DNA of 64,000 nt from Puccinia triticina (Eukaryota; Basidiomycota; Pucciniomycetes; Pucciniales; Pucciniaceae). Location: contig NC_070559.1 of assembly GCF_026914185.1 (NCBI RefSeq), forward strand, positions 7,299,501-7,363,500, read 5' to 3'. Position numbers and translations under genes: made by a program. The notes under the pieces were generated by a model. The model was not told the origin of the DNA. It did not search any database and was given only the letters and a program-made list of their open reading frames with translations. Below are positions 11,827-22,814 of the stretch, one piece after another (position 1 is the stretch's first letter; every line of letters begins with the position of its first letter).

Positions 11827-12930
11827 ATGTTTGTCAAGTATTCAGCCTCCTTCAAATTCATCGTTGTTTGGGCAGCCCTTGATGGAAAACCACTCGCCGA
11901 AATCAACACGGCAAATGGATCTGAGGTTAGTTCTGATTCCCTCCGACGGTGGTGTGTTCTATACGAAAAGACTCGTTCGGTTTTCGTCGATCCCGAAACG
12001 TACAAAAAAAGGGGGCGCCCTTTGGCTCTCAGTGAAGAAGAACAATTGTTTCTCTTGGAGCTAGTCACCAACAACCCAACGATCTACCTACAAGAAATTC
12101 AGCAGGCACTATCCACCGAATGCAACCTCCAAATCTCAGTCCAAACCATCTCGAACGAGCTTCATGGACGCCTCCAAATGAGTCAAAAAACTATGCGTAA
12201 GGTAAATCCGAATCAAGACCGGACTCAACGAGCCAAGTACCTCCTTTTGATGGCCAACTTTGAGCCTGAATGCCTCGTCTTCACTGGTCAGTTTTATTTC
12301 TTCTCTCTCTGAATTTTTATTTGTATATAGTAGCTAACACCCTCCCTCTCTGAAAGATGAAAGCGGGGTATGTTTGGATGCAGTGATCCGCACTCGGGGT
12401 TGGGCTCAAGTGGGTGAGAGGACGTCACGGCTCCCGGTAGCGCGGGCTACCCACCGCTTCAATTTAATCCCAGCGGTGGCCCTGAGCGGGCTGGTTGCAG
12501 TGATGATACAGTCTGAAACTGTCAAGCGAATCGATTTCGAGACATACTTAGAGCATGTGTTGGTGAGTAGCTTGATGGATTCTGCGCGCGGCATCCTAAC
12601 TGACCACTTTTTTTTTTGAAGCTTCCAAATATGAATCCATACCCAGGACCCCAAAGCATCGTTGTGATGGATAATGCGCAAATCCATCACAACGGGAACA
12701 TCGAACGCATAGTCGAGGATCACGGCTGTCTGCTGATCTATCTTCCGGCCTACTCCCCCGACCTGAACCCAATTGAAAAGGGTTTTAGTGTGTTAAAATC
12801 ATCACTCAGACAATATGGCGAACTTGATGGGGGCGAAACCGATGGGGAGGCAATCGAGGCCTTTGCAAGGCTTGTTTTCACCGACGAACTCATGCGAGGC
12901 CTGTTCCAAGGGTCTGGTTACACCGATTAA
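11827..12930 (+). CDS. Intact DD34E Tc1/IS630-like transposase (324 aa)
   Basis: Exons 11827-12286, 12357-12562 and 12622-12930 join in frame to 324 codons plus stop. The N-terminal ~110 residues hold helix-turn-helix segments (SDSLRRWCVLYEKTRSV), a GRPLALSEEE linker and a second DNA-binding region. The catalytic triad is complete: Asp in DESGVCLD (the codon is created by splicing of intron 1), Asp in VVMDNAQIHH and Glu in DLNPIEKGF, with 34 residues between the last two. A leader intron probably ends at 11821, just ahead of the ATG. The gene lies between near-identical inverted repeats, so the element may still be mobile. It would cut and paste DNA at TA targets if it follows the superfamily. 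Confidence 0.88.
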
Positions 12931-12937
12931 TGGATCC

Positions 12938-12985
12938 CCGGACTACCGGCTGCCCGTTTTTTTGACTACCGGCTGCCCGTTTTTT
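12938..12985 (+). repeat. Tandem duplication behind the transposase stop
   Basis: A 24-base unit (GACTACCGGCTGCCCG plus a T tract) is present twice in direct tandem immediately after the transposase stop. A second short duplication (AGAGATGGTCGGAAGGAGG) lies at about 13287-13340. They may form part of the 3' UTR or terminator between the convergent genes. Confidence 0.7.
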
Positions 12986-13422
12986 TGTATTGATAAACAA
13001 CTTGCTCAATTCTTTGTAACATTACTTTGTAATCAATGTGCTCGATTCTTTGACTTAACATTTGGTTTTTCTGCATATTTATCTGACTCCGGATGTAATT
13101 AACCACAAGATTGAGACTTCATTGGGAAAACGGGTCTGCTGAGATCCTCCCGTTCCAAGAGCCTCCCATTCCAAGAGACCCATGTGATGCGCAAACTCAT
13201 CTTGGACCAATCAAATGGACTATTGATTGCTCCTTCAAATGGACTATCGATTATAACAACGTTAACCAGTTTTATTTACAAAAAGAGATGGTCGGAAGGA
13301 GGTTAGAATTTACATAAAGAGATGGTCGGAAGGAGGCTAGAATGCTGGAGCTACAATGTATTGATGACTTTGAAACAATAAGGAAAAGGAGTACATAAGA
13401 ATGGATCGGGGGAGTAAGATAC

Positions 13423-15151
13423 TTATTGGTTTCTAGAACCCTGGTTTCTAGAAACCTTCATTAAGTGATGCGCATATTTCTTTGCAGATGAGACAATGGA
13501 TCGGGCGGGGCCTTCGGGGATACCTCTGCTGGCAAGCTCGTCAGAACTGAAGGACTTGAACATAGTCCAGTGAGTGATCCCAAGGGTTCCGATCCCCTCA
13601 ATGACTCCGGGGGAATCTGGATTGACGTGTGCAAATTTGAGGAAATCCTCGAGGCTGTGGTCCTCGCCGCTTGGAGGGGTTATTGGTGACAAAGCCCGGG
13701 TGGGATGTTCTGGGGTGCTGGGGCCGGTCGGGCCGGTCATTGAGTTCGAGGCGGCCAGTTGCATTGGGTTCAAGAACACTCCCGGAGGCATTGAAAATCC
13801 AAACTGTGTTGGATATTGGAATCCGGCCGACGTTGTTGGATACTGAAACGCGGCCGAAACGGGAGCTGGAAGTGTGGGGTGAACTGGAGCTTGAGGCGGC
13901 GGTACATCCTCCTTGGTCTGAAATTGAAAGCTGTCCGATTTTGGGGGAACACGGAGGGTGACTTGGCCGGGGTTGGTCTTCTATGAATCTCATGAGCAGT
14001 CAGATCAGATCCTCAGCCATACATCCCAAGGGAATAAAGGGAATAGAACACACTCACAATCGCTTTGGCCCACATAGCAATTCGCTTGGGAGTCATCTTG
14101 AAAAACTCGTTGGGGTTCTCGGGATTGATGATCACGCTGACCTCGTGACTTCTAGTCAGGTGTTCAGCGGGTTCGTGGATACAGCCAAGTTGCTGCACCA
14201 AGTCCGTGAGGGAAGCCGCTTCCTGTGCACCTGCGGAGGGCCCATTGGATGGAGTTTCTTCAGAGCTGGGACCGGCATGCATGGTCCTGAGGTGTTTGTA
14301 GGCAGATTCTTTCTAAAATATCACACAAAATGAGGTCAATGAGACATTCCGACTGGGTTGAGGTGGACAGGAAAAAGCCACTTACCTGAGCTACAACTAT
14401 CGGATCTTTCTGGACCAAGCGACATATAATCTGGCGGCTTTCCGGAGTGCCCTCGGCAACCAGGAGGAACTGGGTGAATATCTCATCGGAATCAATTCTT
14501 TTTTTTTTGGGCTGCTGAAAACACGCGTCCATTTGGGATAATCGCATTCCAAACAATGTTACCTTTTAGAGCTTGGGCTCGGGCAAAGAATCCAAGCCCC
14601 TCGTCTTCGCTGTGTTCAATCTCATTGATTGCCGTAGCTTTGAAACTCTCGAGATCGTAGTTGTGAGTGTCCCAGTTGATCATCAGCTTGCCAGGTTCCG
14701 ATTTGACTTTATTGTATTGGGGGCCAATGGAACCAGCTAGGCTTCGTCGCTTGCGGAGGTTTGCAGCAGGAGGTTTGGGAAGGGGCGTAAATAGGATGAA
14801 CTCGATACTTATGGGAACCTCAGGGCGGCCCGAAGTGGATCCTGCACGATTGGGAAGTGCCTGGCTGTGTTGTTGAGAGTTGGTAGCCAATGATTGAGAT
14901 AGTATCAAGTCGCTCGATCGGCTGGTGGCTGGTGAAGCTGGAGGTAAGCCCGAGAGTGATGGGTCGACGTGAGACGGTCTTTGCTGGCTTCGTATGAAGG
15001 CGTCCCGGCGGCGGTTGCGATCCGCGACCAAGTGAGCAGTGCCATCAAAAAGCGAGGGCACGTGTCTGTCGGCAGGCGGCGTCAGTGGGTGGTGGAACCA
15101 TTCGCGGTATTCGGACGGTGAAACTGAACGATAACAGGAGTTATTGTCCAT
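13423..15151 (-). CDS. Element-associated SAM-like-domain protein, copy 3
   Basis: Same family as the genes at 7039 and 9105, convergent with the intact transposase. The ATG at 15151 (MDNNSCYRSVSPSEY) opens a Ser/Pro-rich N-terminus, then the QALKGNIVW block, then a frame slip at a run of ten A (minus strand, about 14502-14511), then an exon to about 14386. After an intron come 14312-14058 (ending MTPKRIAMWAKAI) and the last exon from about 13975 with a Pro/Gln-rich linker (QAPVHPTLPAPVSAAFQYP) and the C-terminal SAM-like domain (HSLEDFLKFAHV to KKYAHHLM). The homopolymer break could be a sequencing error, a real mutation or slippage. Function unknown; location between young inverted repeats makes it part of the element. 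Confidence 0.65.
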
Positions 15152-15340
15152 CCCGAACCTGCTACTTTTACGGAAATGATCAATTGCGGCATAGAAATTA
15201 GTTCGTGGTGAGAAAAGGCCCACACATGATGATGATAAACCAAAATAACTCACGCGTGTTGGATTGTTCCCCAATGGCACAATGGTTCCAAAGGACCGTT
15301 GGGGTTGATTTTACTGGGGGTGGCGGTGGCGGGGTTGATG

Positions 15341-15549
15341 GATTTGGCGGTGGTGGGTGGTGGGTTGGTGGTGGCGGCAGGCAGGGTTTGGGTCGGCGGC
15401 AGGCAGCTCTCCTGCAGGCTCCTCCCCCGGGTTCCCCCGGGCACGGTCCGCGCGCACGGATGTCTGGAGCTGCGGACAAGTCTGGCCGCTGCGGCACAAA
15501 GTCTCGGAGTTTGCGCGCCAAGTTGCAAGCTCTCCTGGGTTAGCTGTAT
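15341..15549 (-). repeat. Right 209-bp inverted repeat of the inner transposon
   Basis: Reverse-complement partner of 11411-11619. It lies 38 bases inside the outer 28-bp repeat end at 15587-15614. Because it is upstream of the minus-strand accessory gene (start 15151), each arm of the repeat precedes one gene, so the repeats may serve as paired divergent promoters firing inward. Confidence 0.85.
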
Positions 15550-15844
15550 TTTCATGGAAACAAAATTTCCAAAAAATTGCAGATCCGTCCAAGCATTTGT
15601 AAAAAGACAATACATAAACATATATGTATGCTCATCTCGCGACTCCAGAGGCCAAGAAGTTCCAGCTCTCGATATCCAATTCTTCTCCTAAACACTCAAC
15701 AAAGCTATCCCTCCCTGGATCATATATTGTCATTCTTCAAGTAGATGTAGACCTGCATCCAAGAAACCATCGCGGATAATATTCTCAGAGGGACCCTTAT
15801 CGTGTCAAGCGACTCTGTTCAATTTGAATAAATTACCAGTTCAA

Positions 15845-18800
15845 ATGCCCCCAGACACAACAAACCAAGATACAACAGGCATTTCCGAGGAAACTCCTCC
15901 CTGTAGTTCAAATTCTGATGCCTTCATTTCATCGAAGAATCACCTAGGCTTGTCACCTACTCTTCAGGTGAAGGGTCTGGAAGAACACCAGAAGATTGAA
16001 AGGTCGGTAACTGAAGAAACAAATGAGATAGTGCCGCTGGTGGATGATCCTAAGTCTCCAATCATGACAGTGAGATCGGTTTTGATTGGTGTAGTTCTTT
16101 CCGCTTTTGGTGTTTCAGTTTCACAGGTAAGAATTAATTCTTGCCATCAATTACCTGCTTACAATTCATTTATGAAGTAATTTTTGTTTCCAAACTACTA
16201 TTTAGCTGTTCTATTTCAAGCCTGTTCATATGTCGATAAAACTCATGTTCCTTCAGGTAGGTTTTCCATTCTCAAGTGATGTGATCTAGCCACCGACGGA
16301 TTCACTTCAATTAGATAGCTTCGGTGCTCATTGGACGAAGTTGCGCATTTATCCCTGGTCCTAGATGGTGGAACCCGGGCCCTTTCGGTTTGGTATGAAC
16401 TCTTAATCTTGGAACTACCTGGCCTTTTTACCCAATTCGATTTTCCGATCTTCCAACAGTAAAGCTGATGAGTTTTCTACTTTTAACGCAAATTGAACTC
16501 AATAATTAACCAATTTAGAAAGAGGCAGGTTTCGCCGCTTTAATGGGAACCACGGCAAGTGGTTCCTCGCCCACAGCCGAGGTGAAATATTTGGCCTGGC
16601 AATGCATCTTTGTATCAACCATCATCTAACCTGGTCCTTTTGAATGATTTTTATCAATGCAGGTGATTTCAGCGTACGAACTGTACTTTGACCGGATTTT
16701 AAGTTACGGTGTTTGGTTTGGGATTGCAATGAGCTCGCAGCTCCTTGGATTTGCCTGGGCAGGATTGCTACAGCCCATCCTCATTTATCCCTCTCGCACT
16801 GTATTTCCGTAAGGTACACGAAGTCATCTGGCCCATGTTATTTTCTGACGGATTTTTTTTTCAGTGAAATGCTTCCAAGCGTCTCTCTTTTAAACTCACT
16901 GTTTAAAGTGGGATCTGAGTCCGACGACCAAGTCAAATTCTTCAAGAAGGCTTTCCTCGCAGCTGCGATTTGTAAGTTTAGGACCCATTAAGTCTTGAAA
17001 TCTCCGCAAAACGTTTTTCAAATCCCCGTACGACGTATCTGACTCTGTGATTTGTTTATTTCTGAATTCTCCTTGACTGAGATTAAAGACGAAATCTTTC
17101 CAACATACATAACGCCGGCTGTCCAAGCCATTAGCGTCTTCTGTTTGACTCTACCTAAAAATCCACTTGTTACGATCATTTTTGGGGGAGCCCGGCCATT
17201 TGAAGGCATGGGAATTTTGAGTTTATCTGCGGACTGGTCCTTGTTTGGTGGCCGGGGACCGCTGTATACGCCTCTCAACACGCAAGTATGTTTCCAGCAG
17301 CATATATAAGTTACAAAAAAAGTGCCTCGGTCCTTGGAATCCAATTTTAAGATCTTTTATGCTCGTTTCAGATCCACGAGATAGTTGCTCTGGTGTTTTC
17401 CATTTTCGTCTTTTTTCTGGTCTATTCGAAATCCTGGTTTGGTGAGACGTCTGCCCTTATTCAACCCAAAAAAACAAACGAGTCCCCTTTTTCCGATCAA
17501 ATCGCTGACTGGGTCTTGAGCACCACATGATGCAGGTGCTGGTTTCAATCAAAACTTTCCATTCATGTCTTCCAGTCTACTTACTGCCGACGGGAAACCA
17601 TATCCGTATCGACAGGCCATTAATTCAGACGGGACAGCCAACGAGGAGTTCATACAAAGGACCGGACTTCCATTTTTCACTGCCACCTTCTACGTAGTCC
17701 AGATTTTAGCTGCAGTTTTTTTAACCAGTTCTATTTCGTATGCTTTACTGCACAACTACCACCTCATTGGTTCAGTATTCAAGAAAACCAAGACTCTGCA
17801 AGGAATTGACCCGCATCGATTAGCGTGCATGAAATACAAGGACTTCCCGCGGTGGTACGCCCACACAACAGCATCATGTAATCCCCCCTTTTTACAAGTG
17901 CTTAACGTTTCAACCGTCCGCTTTCAGGGGATTCGCGGCAATCCTGGTTGTTGCCATTGCCTTGAGCCTAGGCATGTCATCGCTTGTGGATTCTGGAATT
18001 TCTTTCGGCGGCTTATTTGTTGCTTTGGCAATATCTTTCTCGATGACGTGCGTGTTTTTAACAGCATCGCGTATCACCCGATTCTTTTTTCCAAAGTATT
18101 TTGAGAAGTTAATGTAGGATTTTTGCTGCTCGAGCGCTGTAGACTAGCAGTAGGGTTTATAAGTGCGATGGCCGGTTTCAGAACACGGTTCCCTGTCGGC
18201 ATTCAAATGTTGGGCGGCCTCCTGTTCCCAGGGAACGTTTTTGGTAACATGTGGTTTACACTCTACGGGGCATCCAGGTGCGTTTTCTCTCAGTCATCAT
18301 GTGCCTTTCTCATATTTATTTTTGTTTTGCTCATCAACTCGGCTGGATATGGAGGTACTGGCCCGCCAATTTTGCCAGAAGAATTTAATTTCCGCCCCTG
18401 GACTGCCAAGTTGGCCAGTTTTCTGCCAAAGTTTCCAAAGTTGTGGCGCTGAACCGCCATCCATGCCAAGGAACTTCGGAAACAGACCCCTCCCCGGGTA
18501 GAGCACCGCAGCGGTGCCCGGGCTGTGAGCCCGGACCGGTACATCTGTCTTGACAGGCAACCGGAGGGACATATACCCCTCTCAATGACCGATAGGACAT
18601 CGGTCAGTGAGGTGTATACCTCAATGGCCGATATAACACCGGTCAGTGAGGTGTACACCTCAAAGACCAATACGACATCAGTCAGTGAGGTGTGTGTGTA
18701 CCTCAAAGACCAATATGATACCGGTCAGCAAGGTGCCTCAATGACTGTTGTTGTAGCTGGATGACTGGTGTCATGGCAGTAATCAAGGCATGTATCTTGA

Positions 18801-20327
18801 TGACTGGCATTATATCACCAATATTGATTGGGCTGGTCAGTGAGGTGTATACCTCAATGACCAATACGATATTGGACATTGAGGTGTGTACCTCAATGAC
18901 TGGGACCGTACCAGTCAAGGAGGTGTGTACCTCACTTTTTATCAAGTATTGATGACCGGAACAATACCGGTCATCAGGAGTATATGTCCCTCCGGTTGCC
19001 TGTCGAGACAGATGTACCGGTTCGGGCTCACAGCCCGGGCACCGCTGCGGTAATCTACCCGGGGAGGGCTCTGTTTCTGAAGTCCCCTGGCATGGATGGT
19101 GGTTCAGTGCCACAACTTTGGCAAGTTTGGCAGAAAACAGGCCAATTTGGCAGTTCAGGGGCGGAAATTCAACTTTTCTGGCAAAATTGGCGGGCCAGTA
19201 CCTCCATAGCTGGATTTGGTTGACTCGATTGTGCAAAAGTGCTGTACAAGGTATCATCGTTCTAAGGGATTTGAAATACGGACAGTATATCCACCTACCA
19301 CAAATTCTCGTAGTGTTCTCTCAATTACTAGGCTGCGCTATTGGAAGCTTGTTTTCACTGATAGTTGTAAAAACCATCGTGAAGAATCAACGCGAGGTCT
19401 TGCTTTCTCCCAACGGGGACGGTGTCTTCTCAGGTGCTGAAGTTGCTGCGTACCAGGCGCATTCTGTCAGGTTTGTGCCTCAATTTGACCATGGAAAAAA
19501 CGCAACATTTACTCAAACCGCACGGCAATCGGTGCCGTAGCTGGGGGATTTTTTCTAGACGCATGTTTCTTTTTGGTCAGAAATACGTTAGCCTTGATTG
19601 CTTCTCTCTGCTTCTACTCCAGCAAAAGCCTCTTCACAGTTTGTGAAAAAAATCTTGAAGTGATATAACTCAATCGGGATTTTTTGATTTTTTTTTGTTG
19701 ATTGATAAATCAAGTCGGCGGTTAGCTGGGGAATTTTAGTCGGACTGATCCTTCCCATCCCGTTTTTCGTTGCCGAGAAAATTTGGCCGCGATACAAACT
19801 CAGTTCCGTCAACATACCTCTCTTTTGTGGAATCGCACAGACCATGTACACTTGTGAGTTCTTTGAGATTCATCAAAGCTTGCTCAATTTGAGGGTAAAT
19901 CTTTACATCTTCTTCAAGCGGCCTACGCAGGAGAACCAATGCGTATTATCATAGGGCTAATTTCCCAGTTCTGGGCGCGCAAGTATCGAGCCCGTTGGTA
20001 AGGGATATTCTATCACCCCAGGTTACACGTCAATGTTCTCTTATCCCCGTTTGTTCAACAACCGCTCGGCTCCAGGTTCACAAAGTACAACTACATTTTA
20101 TCTGCCGCTCTTGATGGTGGAACCGAGCTGGTTATTTTCTTCTTGGCTATGGTCTTCCAAGGTGGTGGCTCTCGAAAAATCAATTTTCCGACGTAAGTTA
20201 CTCCACCCAACATGGAAAAAAATACTTCAGCTGAATTTCTGAGTTGTAACAATTTCACAGGTATTTTCTCAATCCTTCCTCATCAACTGCCAGAGATTAT
20301 TTCTTCATGAGTCGCGGGGGTGATTAG
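15845..20327 (+). CDS. OPT-family oligopeptide transporter
   Basis: A multi-exon gene for a polytopic proton-coupled peptide (or metal-chelate) transporter of the plasma or internal membranes. The cytosolic N-terminus starts at ATG 15845. In-frame exons I can place: 15845-16126, 16206-16256, 16315-16392, 16519-16611, 16663-16808, 16865-16971, 17089-17285, 17372-17441, 17536-17877, about 17928-18050, about 18131-18277, 19240-19470, 19726-19853, 19919-19997, 20076-20192 and 20261-20327. Family hallmarks are RWWNPGPF, SSQLLGFAWAG, LDLKYGQYIHLP-type loop (here LRDLKYGQYIHLP), WGILVGLILPIPF and KYNYILSAALDGG. The junction 17877/17928 is one base out of frame with a canonical intron, so a frameshift or error is possible there. 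The intron 18278-19239 is swollen by an inserted element. Confidence 0.85.
18349..19208. mobile_element. 860-bp foldback element inside an OPT intron
   Basis: Terminal inverted repeats of about 233 bp (18349-18582 and 18974-19207) begin ATGGAGGTACTGGCC and include CCCTCCCCGGGTAGA and GGACATATA blocks. The arms enclose an array of spaced palindromes (18583-18970). GCTGGAT flanks both sides directly (18342-18348 and 19209-19215), a plausible 7-8 bp target duplication. There is no coding frame, so it is non-autonomous. Removing it leaves an intron of about 95-100 nt with normal GT and AG ends, so the host gene may still splice. Confidence 0.8.
18583..18970. repeat. Palindrome array inside the foldback element
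   Basis: Repeated units of the form TCAATGACCGATA then ATCGGTCAGTGAGG, and GAGGTGTATACCTCA between them, so that short palindromes alternate. At least six units are visible with small variations (ACCGGTCAGTGAGG, ACTGGGACCGTACCAGTC). Each could form a short hairpin. Confidence 0.75.
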
Positions 20328-21312
20328 TAGCGGAGATTCAGCTGGAGGCATTAGGGGGGTTCACAATAGGAATTCGTAAAACTTTAGAGTCCATTTTATT
20401 ATGTATCAAGGTGCTTATTTTTTTACAATATGATAAGTTTTACTGATTGATCAGCAACATACAATCACATACAGCTTGCCATAATTTTAATTTTTGGGGC
20501 AGAAAGGCCTTAAGTTTTGGGTCAGCCTTTTTGCAAACCAAAAAATTCCCCTGAGCAAACCAGAAAAAGTGCACACTCCAAGGTTTTTTGAAGTGCACAG
20601 AAGTACACTCCAATATTTCCTTGAGTGAAGATAGTCCACTCCAAATTAATCTGTAAGATGATGACAAAGGTGGAAGAGAGAAAATTGTCTGCTCCATCCT
20701 CCTTCCTTCACACTTTTTGACCTCTTTTCCCACTGACTCTGCTCCAACATTGCTCTCCTGCACTTGTTTGTCACCTCTGCCCAACATCTGCATTCTGCAC
20801 TTCTGGTTCTCCTCTTATCCAACACTTAACCTCCCATGTCATCTGTCTAGCCCCCAACAGTCAGTCTCTCACAGGTGCCTCTGCCCCAGCTCCACCCGCT
20901 TCAGCTGCCCCAGCTCACCCTCTACCCCACCACTGCTATTGAGTCCATGGCCTCAATCCATCAAAAAGAAGAACTGGCAATTGGCTCTGCTCTGCTATCC
21001 AGTTTCAGCTCCCACTCTGCAAGTTTTCTCAAATGTAAAGCTCTCTACATGCTTCTTTATGAGCATTCTGATGTCACCATGGGGGATCTTATGTCACCAA
21101 ATGTGCCATCAGCTCAGCAGAGCATGCATTCACCACTGCTCTTCCCCCAAGTAGACATTCCACCCACCTGTAGGCTGTCAGTGGCGGTGATACCAAGAGC
21201 TACACTGGCTGATGAGATGAATCTTTATTATCTTTAAAGACAATATTGTTGAGATATGCTTATATCCATTATGTAGTATGCTTCAATCCATAACACTAAC
21301 AACTTGTATATA
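20328..21312. other. Gene-free stretch after the OPT gene
   Basis: The first ~120 bases are 3' flank. The remainder has no supported gene; the plus strand from 20700 to 20950 is strongly pyrimidine-rich. No boundaries of a mobile element are clear here. Confidence 0.45.
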
Positions 21313-21999
21313 TGGTGTTGCAAGCGCGTCTGGGCACATACCCAACTCCCGCTTGGCCGAGTGCCTCCGGAGGTTGGGTATGTGCCCAGCGGGCTTGATT
21401 GGGCAGCTTGCCCAGCAGGCTTGATTGGGCAGCTTGCGCGGGGGGCAGAGCTTGGCACACAGCCAAGTCCCGCTTGGCCAAGATCAAGCTCTGGGCCAAT
21501 GGCAAGACGCCGGTCATGAGACGCCAGCCCTCATCTCTGCCTCAAAAGGCAAGAACAACGTGCCCTTGAGGAGGGGAAACGTTCTCCCTTCTTGACATTG
21601 CACATTGGACATTGACAAGGGAGCTTTGCCTTCTCAATGGTCGGTCTGTAGGCTGGTCATTGGGGAGGAAATACTCCCTTCGCGGTGGGCAATAATTGTA
21701 TTGATCATCAAGAAGGGAGTATTCCCTTCTTGATGACCGGTTTGTAGACCGACCATTGAGGACGGAAACTTCTCTCCTTGATGGCGGGCACAGCGTTTGG
21801 CGTGCGTGGCACCCTCCCTTGAAATCGGCCCAGCGGGGCTTTGTGCCAAACCCCGCCCACTTTGCGATATGCCAAGCGGGGGTTGGGAGTGTGCCAGGTG
21901 GGCTTGAGGATTGGCCAAGCGGGCTTTAGCGTTGGCCACGCGCGCTTGGCATTTTTTCGGCCAAACTTTGGTGAGTGCCCAGACAGGCTTGCAACACCA
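21313..21999. mobile_element. MITE-like element with TA target duplication
   Basis: The left end TGGTGTTGCAAGCGCGTCTG and the right end (reverse complement TGGTGTTGCAAGCCTGTCTG) form terminal inverted repeats, each flanked by TA (21311-21312 and 22000-22001). It is 687 bp with no coding frame. The interior has GGGCTTGATTGGGCAGCTTG duplications, many AAGCGGG/CCCGCTT inverted motifs and two GATGACCGG-type palindromes near 21645-21765. TA targeting suggests Tc1/mariner-type mobilisation. Confidence 0.75.
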
Positions 22000-22357
22000 T
22001 AGTCTATACTGAGTTGTTCTAGGAGTTTCTTCCCCCAGTGAATCAGAACTATTATTTCTCACTCACCAAATTTTCACTGGTTTGTCAACGGTGAAATTTG
22101 GGTTTTCCATCCCGCATTCCACACAACAAATATGCTTTTCTCATAAGAGATAACAGTGTGGTATAAGGAAATGTGAAAATTCAAAATTTCTTTCTAATAC
22201 ATATAAATACCCATACTACATAGGTCTCAAGATCCCACCAAATGAGCCTCAGAAATGGATTCTCTGGTCAATTTCACTCTGAGTCACCACTGGAGGTGTT
22301 GTGGTGATCAATTCTGGAACATGTGTCAGATTGTCCATGGAGCAATCAGTGCGGAGG

Positions 22358-22814
22358 CAACGGTGGGCCGCTACGCTACACTACGCTACAGGGCCACTTA
22401 GCGTTAGCGTAGCGGCAAAAAGCGGCCGCCCATTTTGAGTAGCGTTAGCGCGCTGTTAGCGCCGCTACGCTGTGCTACGTTTCAGCGGCGCTAACAGCGC
22501 GCCAATTGTTTGTTAGTGTTAGCGCGCCGCTACGCTGCGCTAAAGCGCTTTTAGCGGAAAAAAGGCCTTTTTTCAGCTAAAAGCACTGTGGCGCACCGTA
22601 GCGCGCGCTCTTTTGCGCCCTGCGTGTGTAGCGTTAGCGCAATTGCGCGCATCTGCGCTAACGCTACGCTAACAGCTAAATTAGCTGCGCACCCTTTGCG
22701 CGTAGCGTTAGCGCAGAGAAGGCGCAATTCCGCTAACGCTACGCTAAAAGTTAGCGGAATTCCGCTACGCTACGCCACGCTAACGCTACGGTTAGCGTAG
22801 CTGGCCCACCGTTG
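22358..22814. mobile_element. MITE built of CGCTACGCTAACG repeats
   Basis: Terminal repeats CAACGGTGGGCC face each other at both ends, and almost the whole interior is made of forward and reverse GCGTTAGCGTAGCGG motifs, so the DNA can fold on itself at many places. The flanks GCGGAGG and GTGGAGG (6 of 7) may be a diverged target duplication. No coding capacity. A related GCAGCGGTAGCG motif set occurs near 63640-63810. Confidence 0.65.

Larger units (their letters stand above)
4701..15614. mobile_element. Nested Tc1/IS630-like block bounded by 28-bp inverted repeats
   Basis: The 28 bases at 4701-4728, starting ATGTATTGT, match the reverse complement of 15587-15614 at 27 of 28 positions. Inside are two Tc1/IS630-type transposases (one dead, one intact) and three accessory proteins of one family. 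The two transposases are strongly diverged from each other, so near-identical ends fit better as the two ends of one unit than as ends of two separate families. A TA dinucleotide lies at 4704-4705 and mirrors one at the other end, as expected for TA-targeting elements, but exact boundaries are uncertain. Nesting of a second element at about 11.4-15.6 kb is an alternative. Confidence 0.55.

Noticed and set aside
11362..11882. Long overlapping frames on both strands around 11.4-11.8 kb
   Set aside because: They are produced by the GC-rich 209-bp inverted repeat; the same frames appear mirrored at 15.2-15.6 kb and show no domain.
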